A stretch of 64,000 nucleotides of DNA. Source: Neckera pumila (Eukaryota; Streptophyta; Bryopsida; Hypnales; Neckeraceae). Positions 10,443-22,793 of the stretch are shown in pieces. The first letter of the stretch is position 1. The number at the start of each line of letters is the position of its first letter. The translations under genes were made by a program, and so were the position numbers. Below the pieces are notes generated by a model. That model searched no databases. It was given only the letters and a program-made list of their open reading frames with translations, and was not told where the DNA came from. The stretch is from contig OZ018414.1 in assembly GCA_963969595.1 (NCBI GenBank), positions 12,277,660 through 12,341,659 on the forward strand. The letters are read 5' to 3'.

Positions 10443-11634
10443 TTGCAGGAGTACACATTACGTAGCTGAATTGCTACAACCCAAATGATTCCAAGTTTCC
10501 TAAATGACAAGCTTTTAGACTCAATAAACAGAAGCTAGACTTCACTCAAAGATCTGCTTCGAATATAGCTGCCCTCCATGTGCAGAATGCAGACATAGCC
10601 AAGCCTTATCAGCAGTAATTTATCACTAAAAATAACGTACGCCACTCAGAGACTTTACAACAACAGCAAGACTTCTCCTCGACGTTAAACAGAATTCGAC
10701 TAACACGCCATGGCGTCCGTACCGACAACTGAGATCAATATTCATTCTTCCGATGCAGGAAGTGAAGTGAATGGCAACAATACGCCATTGCTGAAGTCTA
10801 TCAAATCCAGAACTAACACATGACTTAAAGCTGTGAAGCCCCTCGATTTAACACCAAGCCCCTCGATCTTATATTTCCTTTCTTCGAATTGTCAAAATGG
10901 TAGCAAGATTCTACATTTAAACCTTTGATGGCTTAAATAGCACTGAGATTAGCATATGATATATATACACAATAACTTGAAAGAGAATGATTCTCATTTC
11001 TTATATATACACCTGGACCCTCCAACGACGAAGTGGTCAGGAGAATGCACAGAGATTTATAACAATCATGCGCATCTTTCGTGGTGTTCGGAGACTCAGC
11101 TGATCCTTGCAAATTCATTAGCCGGTGTGGCATTAGTAGCAAAACAAATGTCTTGAAGATCGAAACAAGCTCACAGTCAGGCTTATGTGTTAGTTTTACA
11201 GCAAGCAGCAGCTGCTGGTTGAGATCACCTTGTGGTTAGCTGCCGTCATGGAGCTGCGAAAGAAGCTCCGATGATTCAGAAACTTCAAGCAGTTTCAGAA
11301 AAAGGTTAAAGGATGAAGAAGATATGAAGGGATTCATCCCGGCCAGGCGTGTGTTTATGTGTCCCATGATATCATACTTATGTGTAGACTTGGAAGTTTG
11401 AATCATGGACCGTCTATTTAGACCCTCTTTATACTCAGATTGAGAAGCCTTGTAAGTGAATCTTTCAAAGGATCACGGTTTGTACTGGGAGAATGGCGTC
11501 GCTTCTCACCGTATACAAAAGTGATAGAATAACAAAAAATAGTGGGGTTGTCCAAAAGTAGTGAGTTGGGTCACATATTCCCAAAATCTTTGCACACTTG
11601 CTGTTGACAAAAAGTAATGTAATCCAAAGTTTTC
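10249..11634. other. Moderately GC region upstream of the 250-aa gene
   Basis: Apart from the weak exon-like frame noted at 10257-10442, no coding segment is supported. Composition is less AT-rich than intergenic DNA, which would fit promoter or untranslated sequence of the minus-strand gene. Confidence 0.35.
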
Positions 11635-11975
11635 TATACATGGTCAATTTCGTTAAAATGGTGGTATTCTCAGTGCCATATTTTCCTTGTGCTATATTCC
11701 TTGTCCCATTTTTGCAGACCGCCCGCTCTGATCATCTAGAACAAGTATAGACTCCAGACATCTAAGATTGTTGTAGATTTTAAACATCTAGGACCTCTAT
11801 AGATTTCAAACTGACTGTTCCAAAAAATCTAGGATTGGTATAGATTTTAGATATCTAGGACAAATGTAGATTTTTAGAATGTTTGATGAATGTAGATTTC
11901 TAAACAGTTGTTCTGAACTGAAATAACGTGCCATTGTAATGGAATGCCACCATTTTAACGAAATTGACCATATAC
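11635..11975. mobile_element. 341-bp MITE-like element with ~35-bp inverted ends
   Basis: Arms at 11635-11670 and 11941-11975 are inverted complements sharing GGTCAATTTCGTTAAAATGG. Between them are several degenerate copies of an ATCTAGGAC..TATAGATTTT unit (about 11737-11905). A clear target-site duplication is not visible. Confidence 0.55.
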
Positions 11976-14610
11976 TTGGAGATTGTGAGAAGTAGTACCT
12001 TTGCTTCTAGTGCATGTAGTCTGTGAAAGGTTGGCCATTGGTTTGAGGTCATAGAATCTTTAGAGGTAGTGCATATTGAGAGGGATCCCAACAAATGCTT
12101 CATTCACAAAGGTCTTTGAAACTAGAGTTGACTTTCTTCTTCTTCTATTGTGTTTAATGTAGATGAGTATAGTATGTTTCTTAAATTAGGATTGTTCATA
12201 ATGTGAGTCTCTTTAAATGATTGGCTATATATGTGTTTGTTTTGAGGGTCTTTGATTTTTCGAAAACCACCTAAAGAGGTGGGCCAAATTTTGGAGGAGT
12301 TAGAATTTGTCTACTTTTATTTCTCTAAAGGTGAAAAGTGTTGTATATTATTCTTTCCATGGGACTGAAATTTTTGAATGTAAAGCTTTAATATTTGGTC
12401 CTTTCAAAGATTAAAGCACCTCAAGTGGTGTAAGCTCATATTTGATTACCTCTTTTTGCAAGGATGGGACCTAATCTTCAAATTAGAAAGAAGACATGCC
12501 ACGATGATTAGTTTGCTTGCAATCATGCCATATCATCTTTTTTTGAAAAATATAAGTTTAATCAAAATTCAAATGCAATCTAGAATTAAAAGCAAACTAG
12601 GACCAAAGAGAAGGTGACTTTCTTGACTTTTAGAATAACTCGATTATTTTGCAAAATTGAAATAAAGTCATCAACTAGGCTAATTAGGACACTCCTTCCA
12701 AATATTTATTTGGTTTTAGAAAAATAAATCTTAGAACATGCCAAAATTATAAATATTTTTATTAGCACCACCCTTTGTTTACATTTTAGAGGATTGTTTT
12801 TAATAAATTAAAAAATGTATGATTAAATATTTTAAAAAATTTCAATTATATATTATTAAAAAATCTTCAAAAACATAAGCAATAGATAACTCTGTATTAC
12901 ACTATTGTCTTTGGCATTCTCTTTCTCTACACTAACAACAATATTTTTTGAAGGAATAAATATTCCAAAATTTCAACATATATTTTCACTGTAATTTTTT
13001 GTCAATTTTTGCCTTGCTAGTACAATGGAGTGAGAAGTTTAAACAATTGATTTTTTTCCAAATGTCTGAACTCTTAAGGGACATTGCAAGCCTTATGGGA
13101 ATTTTAAAAGTCAAAGTTTGAATTTTCACATAGTTCTTAATTCTAAATGTTTTTAAGCTTAACTAAAAAAATTTAGCACCAATAATCTATTTTTTACCCT
13201 ATTTGATTTTTTTCAAATTTTTTCTAATTGTAATCTCTATAACACTTTCAAGATAACATCTGGAACGCTAGAAAAGTATACCACTTTGGGACTTTTTCTA
13301 TCGAATTTCTCTTGGTGTGTTTTCAGGGAATATGTCAATTATACTATGATTGATGTTTGTCACTATTATTTCCATTTTCTTTTAAAAATTCACACAATTT
13401 CAAGCATTCTTATATTTACTATAATTTTTACAAAGAAATTTCTTTAAAATATCATTCAAAATTTCATTTAATATTTTTAATTATATAAAAATGAGATAAA
13501 ATTGATACATACATAACTACATGTTAAAAATATCAAAATTTTGAAATGCAAATTTTAATGTAGAAATTTAATGAATTTTGACCAAGTCCGGACATAAAAT
13601 GTTCTTTAAAGGTTAATATTGCATTCTTCTACGCGTTGATTGGAATTTTTAGAGGAGTTTCACACTTCAAAATGTTTTCTAGCTATTTTTTCTTGAAAAA
13701 ACAAAAATCTCTTTAATCCACTTTGAAATATATATTTTTAGCGCATTTTTAATCAATTATGAATTTTTGAATTTAAAAACAAGGTTACCCTAATTTGTTT
13801 CCAATTTGAAATGTTAATCCTAGAAAGATGAAACCTATGACCAAAATAGTCAGCCCAAAAATTGTCAATTTTTGGATGAATAGGTGCATTCTTCATTTCT
13901 ATAGTTTTTTTCAAAGTCATTCATCAACTATTTTTTAGCTATTCAAACGTTTTAGGGTTAATTATGGATACATTAAAGATTCCAATACATAATTTTGTAT
14001 TAAAGGACACTTTACCGAATAAGGGACTTTTTCTAAACCCTTAAATATCACCCACCTTACAAAGACTAGGGAGAATTGTCTCCTTATTATCACCTTATTG
14101 GAAAATTTGAAACTTTTTATTTACCAATGATGATAAAACTTGAAAAACTTGAGTTCATATTTGAAATTAAAGACCTCCTACTAGTTGCTACAAATGATTG
14201 AGTAACACAAATTAACCGCTATAAATACCTTACATGAAGGTTTGATTTGCATCTAAGTGCCAAAATAGTTTATTTTTCACGCGCAAAGGATTTTAGTCAT
14301 TGTTGGAACTATTGGTGTTAGTGTTTTGGCATTTTGGCGTCCAAATTTTTTTGTGTTTGACAACTTCTAGGTTTTCTTGTTTTGGGAAACCTATCATGCA
14401 GGGCTTAAGGCGTGATGTAGGTTTTCAAAAATATTCAAAAAGATAGGCAATATGGATGAAAATTTCTGCAACATTTTGCACATTTCACTAGTAATATTCC
14501 AAACATTCAGACATTCCAAAAAATACTTAGTTTAATCTATCTCTCCAGGATCTGACCTCACGTAGGGTATAGGAAGTTTTTTACATTTATCAATACTTTC
14601 CGAATGCAAG
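11976..14610. other. AT-rich spacer with decayed repeat
   Basis: No gene seen. The segment ending at 13616 (ATGTTCTTTAAAGGTTAA) is the reverse complement of the left end of the element at 18158-18550, extending inward for about 60 bp, so a relic of that family lies here; its other end is not recognisable. Confidence 0.45.
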
Positions 14611-14620
14611 TATCGAAGTT

Positions 14621-14818
14621 AAACCCTAATTGATTAGGTCGATGCCTCGATGGTTTGGTTTGGGTGTCAGGGTTTAGGGTTTTGCACTCAGTCTTCCATT
14701 GCGTCTGCAACAGCTAAGCTTAGATTGCTTTTACGAAACCCGTTTGTGGATTTTGCGTGAATTTCAATCTGTGGCACCCCCGCAGTTTTCAATTTGTGTA
14801 AAACCCTGAACCCTAAAC
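14621..14818. promoter_or_regulatory. Telo-box cluster upstream of DUF4602 gene
   Basis: A telo-box, AAACCCTAA, lies at 14621-14629 on the plus strand. Its complement TTAGGGTTT is at 14674-14682, and further AAACCCT/CCCTAAACC motifs lie at 14800-14818. The first intron holds more (15327-15344, and single copies near 15387 and 15596). Telo-boxes are established cis-elements of plant ribosomal-protein and ribosome-biogenesis genes, which agrees with the product called here. Confidence 0.6.
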
Positions 14819-14901
14819 CACGTCCGGTGAGTGAATTTTGATGAGGAAATTCATGGATAGGTAGATGGACACACCGATTCTGGAGAGACAAAGAGCTTGA
14901 C

Positions 14902-17238
14902 ATGGGGCCCCAAGGACGCCGAAAGCCTTTCGGGCAACAGGTTGCAGAGGCGCCTGTTGTGGTTGACGGCAGTGGATCTGCTCTTCATCGGAGCAGCAAA
15001 CCTAGTTTTCACGAATGGAAACTTTTTATGGTGAAATCTCTGTTCCTTACTGTTGAATTTGCAATGCAGCGTACCGATTTTCACGGCATTCTTGTTACAA
15101 CGACGAATTTTGGTTTAACGCAGATTTGTAGATTGACCACGATCGTTTGTTTTAATTTTTCAATTTTTGGGTTTGGCTTATCAGTCGTCTAGAGCGTCTG
15201 ATGTGGTGGCGGAAGCTGGTCCCCGAAGAGAGAAGGCCGATGAAGACGACGTGGAGCGAACGGCGGAGTTCAAGAACATACTCAAGGAAGTGGAAGAATT
15301 AGGTTTGTACAACGCATTGAGTATTTGGGTTTAGGGTTTAGGGTCATGGAAAATTGAAATGAAGCTAACCTTGTGCCTCTTACTGCTAGGGTTTAAGATT
15401 GTGATGGTTAGTGGTCTTTTGAAGCCTTTGCAATATAATCTGGATTTTCCTGCAAATTGGGAGACTGCTGATACTAGGGTTTCTTTTTCATTCGTGTGCT
15501 GTGTTTCAATAGCAATTTAATGAAAAGATGGGAAGGAAGCATACTGTTGCCTCACTCTTAGGGTTCAGATTGTCATGGCTAGAATTTGGTGGATTAGGGT
15601 TTAAGATTGTGATGGCTAGTATTGATGGAATTTTCGTATATGTTACGCATGATTTTTTACTGCATCTCAACTAGCTGCAGCGTCGTTGGTCTTTTGAAAT
15701 CTTGCAGCGTAAATTTTAGGTTCCTGCATTTTAGGGGACTGCTGATATTAGGTTTTTTGTTTCATACGTTTACTGAGCTTCACCAGTGTTTTTGTGAATT
15801 TCGTCGTGGCATTAGGAACGTCAACATTGGAATGGAAGGATCGCAAGAAGTTGGAGTCTGCGAAACTGGTAGCTCTTGGTTCAAAGGTAGGATCCAATTG
15901 CGGTGAATTGCAGTAATTTCTTTGTAATGAAAAATTCAAGACGCTTTCTTGCAGGGTTGAGGGGTTTTGCAATGATATGTCTAGATTTTGATGATGCATG
16001 CACAAAGTTCTGTACAAATCCAAACCTTAGAAATATTTTATTTCCGGACATGAGTTGTGCTTGTGATGTTTTCGTAAGACTTGCCGTAGCTCAGTTTAAG
16101 AACTCTCACCGTTTAAAGTTATTGGATTTAGTGAAGTTACTGGATAAGGACAGGGGTTGTGTGGAGGACCTGCTATACTGACCCGGTGTTGTGTTGAGGG
16201 TCCTGGTCGATGTGCTCAACCTGGTACCCCTCTTTGTAAATTTTTTTATTAGAAGCTAAAACGGGAAGACTTGCATGGTCTCGTAGCCGTTCCAGCCTTA
16301 TCACAAACCTACTTGCTGCGCTGTGTTCGGTTCGTGATTAATGAGGGCTTTCAAAAGCACTTTGAAGTGGGGATTGGGTGTCTTTGAGGGTCTTCAAAGC
16401 ACCTGCAAGAAGTATGTTGGTTCCTCTTGCGGGTTCTTTATAGTACAAACTAGCTAGCTGATGTGGACTGAATTCCTTCCATTGAGATCTTCGAGTAGGT
16501 GTAGCAAAATGTCTGTGGTACGCATTCAAAGTGCTTGGAGTAACTCTTCCATGACAAAGTGTACGTGATATTGTTTTCTGCATCAGGCACCGAAGAGTTT
16601 CAAAATGCCTGTCTCCATGGGTGTAGGAATGAAGCGGAAACGGGAGGAAAGAGTGGAACAAAAGCGACAAGATGTAAGACCATACCACCCTTGAAAAATA
16701 ATCGTCTTTCAACATCTGTCCTCTACATTTTGAGCTTTTACATTCCGATTTGTGTTCTGTCTTTAAGGCAACTGCAACTAATTGTCAAAGCAATCTCTAT
16801 AGATTACTGCCTAAAATGTACATAATCTAAACATGAGAGACTAGGGTTGATTTTTGGTGTATCTTTAATCAGCACTTTGAATATTTACAGTCGATTCATA
16901 CAGTTTCCAAGAAATACATGTACTTCACCCGAACTGACTCCAAATTTTTTGGTTATGTACAGGACATAGCGCAAGGGATTCGCTCGGCAAAACGCACTGG
17001 TGCAGAGAAGAAGCTCCCCCCTCGAAAGACGGCCGAGGAGAGAGGCTTGAACGCTTCCGAAGGGAAGTTCAAGGGTGGTGTGTTGTATGTGACCCCGCCA
17101 TCTGCTCCGGAGAGGTTCTTGCACAAGAGTTCGAAAGGCGAGGATAGGTTCTTTCAAGGAGAGAAGAGTGGCAAGAAGGGTGGCAAAAAAGGGAAAGGTG
17201 GAAAGAAAAAGGGTGGAAAGAAGAAGGGCAAACGATAG
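14902..17238 (+). CDS. DUF4602 protein, C1orf131/Faf1-like ribosome biogenesis factor (5 exons)
   Basis: Exons are 14902-14940 (or to 15030), 15185-15302, 15816-15886, 16587-16673 and 16963-17238, all with GT..AG introns and matching phases. Exon 2 reads ERTAEFKNILKEVEEL, exon 3 TLEWKDRKKLESAKLVALGS, exon 4 APKSFKMPVSMGVGMKRKRE, and exon 5 RGLNASEGKFKGGVLYVT then a Lys/Gly tail (GKKGGKKGKGGKKKGG). This order is that of the DUF4602 family, which includes human C1orf131 and yeast Faf1, nucleolar parts of the small-subunit processome for 18S rRNA maturation. The two exon-1 donors (CAG|GTTGCA at 14941; ATG|GTGAAA at 15031) are both in phase, giving 196 or 226 aa. Telo-boxes upstream fit the role. 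Family assignment is from memory of motifs. Confidence 0.85.
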
Positions 17239-17727
17239 GGTATTCAGTCACCATGTAAGCTTCACATTCAAATGCAATCTTGTGGACAAATTTTGTTCAA
17301 AACATATTGACGCAGCTGCAGTTTATAACGTTCTTGGATGTTACATTTATTTTGTGTGCAACGCAATGCATGGCCAGGGCTATTTTTGGTTTGACTTATA
17401 GCTGGTATATCTTATGATACTTGTGTATACTTCCGTTTTGGGTACTACAGGAGAGGGTTATATTGGCAGTGCACACTAAGGTAGAGGACACTTTTTGCAT
17501 CACTTTTAGCATTTAAACATAGGTAGGTATGAATTTTGGGAGGTCAGTTGAGAGCTGTGGAGGGATCACTTCGGGTACAAGATGACTACTTACATACTCG
17601 GTCGATATATTTATGATATTACCGTGAAATTTCATAGATGCACCTAAAGCCCAAAATCATCGTGAGAATAACCTTTGGCTAATCCACGCTCTTTATTTGC
17701 GGTAACTCAGAATTGTGGAGTAAAGAT
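17239..17727. other. 3' region of the DUF4602 gene
   Basis: Likely 3' untranslated sequence followed by spacer. No separate feature is seen. Confidence 0.4.
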
Positions 17728-17964
17728 TTAAGCCTAGAAGGATGCTGTGCACACTATGCACACTAAGTGTCCAATGGATGAGAGAGAATCCTTCTTTGTA
17801 GGATAGAAGTGCAAATGTTCATCCTTGGAATTTTGTGTGAACACAAATGGTCTTGTACAATAGTCTGATCTCCAACAAGTGTTCTTGGTTTTTTTATAAA
17901 CAAATGATTCACATGGTACTAAAAGGATGATTTCCACAGTGACCAACCGGTCCTTCTAGGATTA
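17728..17964 (+). mobile_element. TTAA MITE, family 1 (copy 4)
   Basis: Starts TTAAGCCTAGAAGGA and ends TCCTTCTAGGATTAT, so the termini are inverted repeats and the right TTAA has mutated. The interior is the family-1 block order: AATGGATGAGAGAGAATCC, GGATAGAAGTGCAAATG, GGAATTTTGTGTGAA, CACATGGTACTAAAAGGATG. Confidence 0.7.
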
Positions 17965-18157
17965 TGACTCGTTTTGTTGATGCCATCATTTGCTACGTAA
18001 CATCACATGATAAGCTATTTTGGTGAAAGAGGCATGTTTATTGAGATTGTAAGCTTTTATGTTTACAATTTTAGTGAGATGATGACATTGTACAATATCC
18101 ATTTTCCTCAAGAGTACAAATACATTGCAAATGTAATATGGTATACTTTAGATGATG

Positions 18158-18550
18158 TTAACCCTTAAAGAACATTTTATACTCTAGTTTGGTCAAAACT
18201 TAACTAGCTTTCTGTATTTCACTTGCAAATGTCCAAGCAATTTTTCCTATAAAAAAAGAATATGGGCTTATAATTATTCTCAATGAAGCAAATTTTTATT
18301 TTTTTAGAATCTAATTGTACAGATGTTAAAGAGCTTGTTTATTAGTATACATACTAATTTTGAGTGTGAAATTGCATAGGAGTTGTGAGATTATAACAAG
18401 AGATTTGTATATTCTATTTTAAATTAGTTGCCCCTTCCTACAATGTCAAAAATTTGCATATAAAAGTTTTTTGGGATTAGAGGTGACATGAACATAGTCC
18501 TAATGGAGAAAATAGTGTTTGCAAAAAGGCCTCGGTCATTTAAGGGTTAA
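18158..18550 (+). mobile_element. 393-bp TTAA element, family D
   Basis: Left end TTAACCCTTAAAGAAC, right end GGTCATTTAAGGGTTAA. The interior is unlike families 1, B and F. The left end recurs inverted at about 13557-13616. Confidence 0.75.
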
Positions 18551-19469
18551 ATTGTCTATGAATCATTAAATGGTAATGATTAGAAAATACTAATTACAAT
18601 TATGGATTTATCATAGATTGATTGATCAAAATAATGAAAAATAAAATTGCAAATATCAACCATTTCTAAGAACAGTTATCCTAAATATGTAATCATGAAA
18701 AAAAAAAATTTGAAATCTTAGGTTTATAAAAAAAAATGATCAACAATAAAATCAGTTATAAATTAATAAAAAATAATGAATTCTACTATAATAAATTTTG
18801 AAAAATACTGATGATAAGAAAAACATTAATTAAAACTATGAATGATCCAAGATCCAAGGTTGGTTTGATTATAATGAATAATGAAAAATTAAAAAATGAA
18901 CACATTGAGTTTGGTTTTTCTAAAGTCCCCATTTCACCGTCGATCAGTGGACTTCACCAGTCCCAACTCCACATAGAAAGCAACCCTTTGTACTCCAGAA
19001 TAACTAGTCACTTGGTGGAAAATCGACACTAGGCTCTCCTCACTAGGCCCTCATGTTCGCATGGCATACATCTTGATTCATCTAATATCTACGTTTTTTC
19101 AATGCTGATGACCTCCAATGCACAAGAGTTGTGGAAATTGGAAAATGGAAGGCGGTTTGGTCCTTGGACTCTCCAACCGAATGCACGGCACTCCCTTTCC
19201 AGAAAGTTTTTCTTTCTTCGCGTTTCTTCGGTTAAGCTTACAGCGAAAGGATGTTGACTTTCTTTTGGAGAAAGTGGAGAACTGGAGATGATCTTTTCAG
19301 AGTAATTTGGGATACAGTATTGGGGGAACTTCCGTCGAGGTCAACTGCAGATGAACCTCTCCTGAAGGAGGGAAAGTACTTTCGAAGAAAGGGGCCCTGA
19401 CTGCTGTTGTGGTGCACTGGAATGTCCGTCTGGTGGCATTTTAGGTGGACAACCGCCACGTTTTGCTAG
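18551..19469. other. Spacer, GC rising toward 18930-19450
   Basis: AT-rich to about 18920, then about 500 bp of more balanced composition. Short open frames on both strands show no convincing protein character. This may be part of the nested element cluster to the right. Confidence 0.35.
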
Positions 19470-19516
19470 TGCAATTAGGTTGCCTTCTCAATTAGGTTGC
19501 CTTCTCAAGGTCGAGT

Positions 19517-19747
19517 CTAACCTTTAAAGGATGAAGGGGTGACCCTGGAAATCATCCTTTTTTATTACCGTGTGACATCATCTACATTAAAAAATTCCAA
19601 AGTATTTCTTGGAAGTCAAGCTACTATAAAAGATCTCCCCTTTTCACAACAAATTTCGAGGATGAATGATTGCATTTCTGTCCTATACATTTTGATTCTC
19701 TATCATCCATCAGCCACAAAATGGCCTCCTCATTGTTTGAGGGCTAA
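19517..19747 (-). mobile_element. 231-bp MITE, family 1 (copy 5), flanked by CTAA
   Basis: Near-identical in layout and equal in length to 837-1067. Both flanks read CTAA rather than TTAA, followed by CCTTTAAAGGATG on the left and ending TGTTTGAGGG on the right. A matching non-canonical duplication suggests insertion at a CTAA target. Confidence 0.75.
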
Positions 19748-19901
19748 AATAGTGCAACGAGCCTCTTGCAGAGGTCAATTTTGTCCCCCCGTTTTACCCT
19801 TGAAAAAAACGCAGGAACGTTTTGTTTGCAACGCATGATAAAATTTGCAAATTTTGAGTTTATATTTGCAATCAAAGGCCCCAAATTAGCTTAGAGAGGT
19901 G

Positions 19902-20834
19902 TTAACCCCTAAAGGACCAAGGCCTTTTTTCTGCCAAAAAACTCTCAAAACTGCCATTTCTAGAGCAAAGAGTAAGAAAAAATTAAAAATTGTTTTTTTT
20001 TAACATTTAATTGTAGGATCTTCTACCTAACTAGTATAAGAATGTGTGGAAAAAATTTCAGAATTTTTGACCGAACAGATTGCAAAATATTTGCGTTTGA
20101 AGTGAAAAAAACAAACTTTTCATCACATTGCGGGACTAGATTTTTTGACTTTGAACATTTTTAACTTAAATTTTTTGCACTACAAAGTTTTGAGCTTTAA
20201 ATCTTTCTAGTAGAGAACTGAGTTGAGAGTCCAGGGAAAAAAAATGAACTCAAAAAAACTTAATTTTCATTCTTAAGAAAATTGTTAAGTAGAAGTAGGT
20301 ACAAGATAGAAGGAAAATCTAGAATATTAATATCTTTTAGATGGAATTAAAATGCACTAATTCCAATGGTGAGATTGTTTTAGCAGAAAAACTAAACCTT
20401 GTGGAACTTTTTTTTCTTCTTAAATTGCAAAAATTGCATTCCAAAATGAATCCTACAAGTTATTTTTTTCAAGAAGATGCTCTAATTGCCCAAAAAACAA
20501 GATTGTCCATAACTTTCTCATAAAAAATCCAAATGAAATGAATCAAAGCTTCCCAAATAGACAAAAATATAGTCTATAAGGAAAAAAAAATTTTAAAAAA
20601 AAATAATTTTTTTGCAAATATTTTTTGCTGCCCGCTCTCCCCTGTTTTGAGCTTATTTGGACATAATTTTTTTTCCCGGGCACCGATTGAAAAAAAAATT
20701 ATATTTTCACAAAGATTATCAGTTTTTCTATCTCCAAAAAAAATTTCAAGAAATTACAACAAAAATTCAGCCCGTAGGTACCTGCCCGAAATCCCATTTG
20801 TCCCCCAAAGGAACAATGGTCCTTTAGGGGTTAA
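19902..20834 (+). mobile_element. 933-bp TTAA element, family F (copy 1)
   Basis: The termini are near-perfect inverted repeats: TTAACCCCTAAAGGACCA on the left and TGGTCCTTTAGGGGTTAA on the right. Inner blocks (AAACTGCCATTTCTAG; a GTTAAGTAGAAGTAGGT block; CAAGATTGTCCATAACTTTC; CCCAAATCCCATTTGTCCCC-type right end) recur in the other F copies. No ORF longer than about 75 codons is present. Confidence 0.85.
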
Positions 20835-21006
20835 CAATTGAACAAAGATGACACAAAATGGGGGGTCTTTTTTTTTACATTCACCTTGGGCTTTACCCCT
20901 ACAAGAGGCTCGGTGCCTTCTCAATTAGGTTGCCTTCTCAATTAGCTTTGCAAGAGGCTCGTTGCAACTACTTTAGACTCAACCCCTTCTCAATTAGGTT
21001 GCCTTA

Positions 21007-22216
21007 CATCAAATAGATTATTTTATGGATTCAATGCTTGTTCACATAGAGGCGCATGAAACGGGCCTTGAACTGGTGCACTAATATAGTATGGACTGTT
21101 GTGAAATTAGTATGGGGCAACCTAATTGCATTGTTTTGTATACTAGTTTTTGTCCCGAAATAAATCCGACGTTTCTAAAGGTAAGGTAGCCGACCCATTT
21201 CCAACCCTTTAAGCAATTACGTGTACCTGGAGTGGGGGGTAGTTGAGCTAGGATATTTTCTTATGTACAGAAATAGAATTGGAAGGATAATTTTCCAAAA
21301 TTCTATTACAAAAAACATAATTACTATGATTTTTTTAGTTGAAGATTCTGTTCAACCTATATTGGTCATATAGACCTTGCTCTTTCTCACCAAGAGCTCG
21401 TTGCAAAATTGACCAAAGGCTTGTAGCAATATTGAGAGTCTTGTAGCCAATCACAATGCGCCACAATTACTCCAGAAACCGCGCCATAACCTGTCACTAT
21501 TCATCTCTATATAGACGAAAAGAAAACAACCTTTATAACCAAAATGGAAGGGGGTGTGATCAGAAATGGGTTAGCTACTATACTTGTTCCGAATTAAATT
21601 TGAAATTGGCTCTCTACAACTTGATTGTCAACAATTGAAGCTAGTTCAAAAATCTTGCAGCAAAAGAAACCATAGATGCCACGCTCTAGAGTCTACATAG
21701 CAATTTGATCCTTGCAAAGGAAATCAAAACGCAACCTCTAAACAACCAAAGGTAATGAATTCAATCCACAATCGTACTAAACATGCTACTCCTAAATCTC
21801 TTGTTGAGAATTTTCTGGAGTTGAATCACAGGACATCATTGGACTTCCGTGCACCAAAATTGCTCGGAGAATGATTCAAATTAATAGCACTGTAGCATTT
21901 CCAAAAAAGGTGAAAATTTGTTTATTTCACCGCTTGATTTCAACTTGCACCACTTCATTGTTGGCTTCCATTCTTTCTTACCTAGTGAGGTTGACTAGAA
22001 ACTACAAAAACTACACAATCTCTTGAAAACAGGAGCAACTCACACACTAATCTAACCTATTTTCAAGAAAAATAATATTTATTTGAGGACAAAGGGAATA
22101 TTATTAGATTGTTCAAATTTTCATAATTTCTTGTAGGTAAGCGAAAGGAGATTCCAATGTACCAAAGAACGCGACATTTAGATATAGTATACAAAAATTA
22201 CAAAGAGGTGCCCACT
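21007..22216. other. Spacer
   Basis: No gene, RNA or bounded repeat recognised. A CAAGAGCTCGTTGCAAAATTG motif near 21391 resembles the GAGCTCGTTGCAA ends of the cluster to the left. Confidence 0.4.
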
Positions 22217-22793
22217 TTAACCCCTAAAGGACCAGAGGGGTGTCATGATTTCCAAAATTGTGAAGATCTATTATAAAATGCAACTTAGAAGAATATTTTA
22301 ATGATGACTCTCAAATCATAGTTGTAAAATGCTATTTATAGATTACATCCATAAGGTTAGATCAACAAAAATACATACCAATATTTTTCAATAAAATTTG
22401 AAGCCAAAAATTGGAAATTCCTTCTAAAATCAATTGTAGATTGAATATTTATGATTTTTGAAAGATTTCTTTTTCTATAAGTTCTAAATATTGAGTGCTA
22501 AATATAATGATTTTTGAAAAAATTTATTTAATTTTTTGACTCAAGTCATTTTTGAAGTGTCATTTTTTGAACTGAAAAAGTTATTTTTTTAGGCTAGACC
22601 TCCCGATACCTTTTGAATTATAGAATATTTGCAAAGCAAAATCTTCATAATCTAAACCGTACAAATGTTAAAGAACTAATGTAAGAATCTTCAAACAAAA
22701 TTGATGGATGAAAAAATGCATTTCGGTGAATTTAGGATGTGTTTTCGTTCATTCATTGTTCAAAATTTGCACTCATGATCCTTTAGGGATTAA
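22217..22793 (+). mobile_element. 577-bp TTAA element, family E
   Basis: Left end TTAACCCCTAAAGGACCAGA, right end GATCCTTTAGGGATTAA. The interior is not shared with the other families in the window. Its right TTAA is also the left TTAA of the next element. Confidence 0.75.

Larger units (their letters stand above)
19470..21006. mobile_element. Nested element cluster with AATTAGGTTGCC and GAGCCTCTTG repeats
   Basis: Direct copies of TTGCCTTCTCAATTAGG occur at about 19480-19510, 20915-20945 and 20985-21005. TGCAACGAGCCTCTTG at 19753 is inverted relative to CAAGAGGCTCG at 20902 and 20949, so the block 19753-20912 is an element with its own inverted ends. Inside it sits the TTAA element 19902-20834; immediately left is the family-1 copy 19517-19747. 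Confidence 0.55.

Noticed and set aside
14670..15344. TTTAGGG words as an interstitial telomere
   Set aside because: Only one to three units in a row, scattered in promoter and intron 1, which fits telo-box elements and not a telomeric array.
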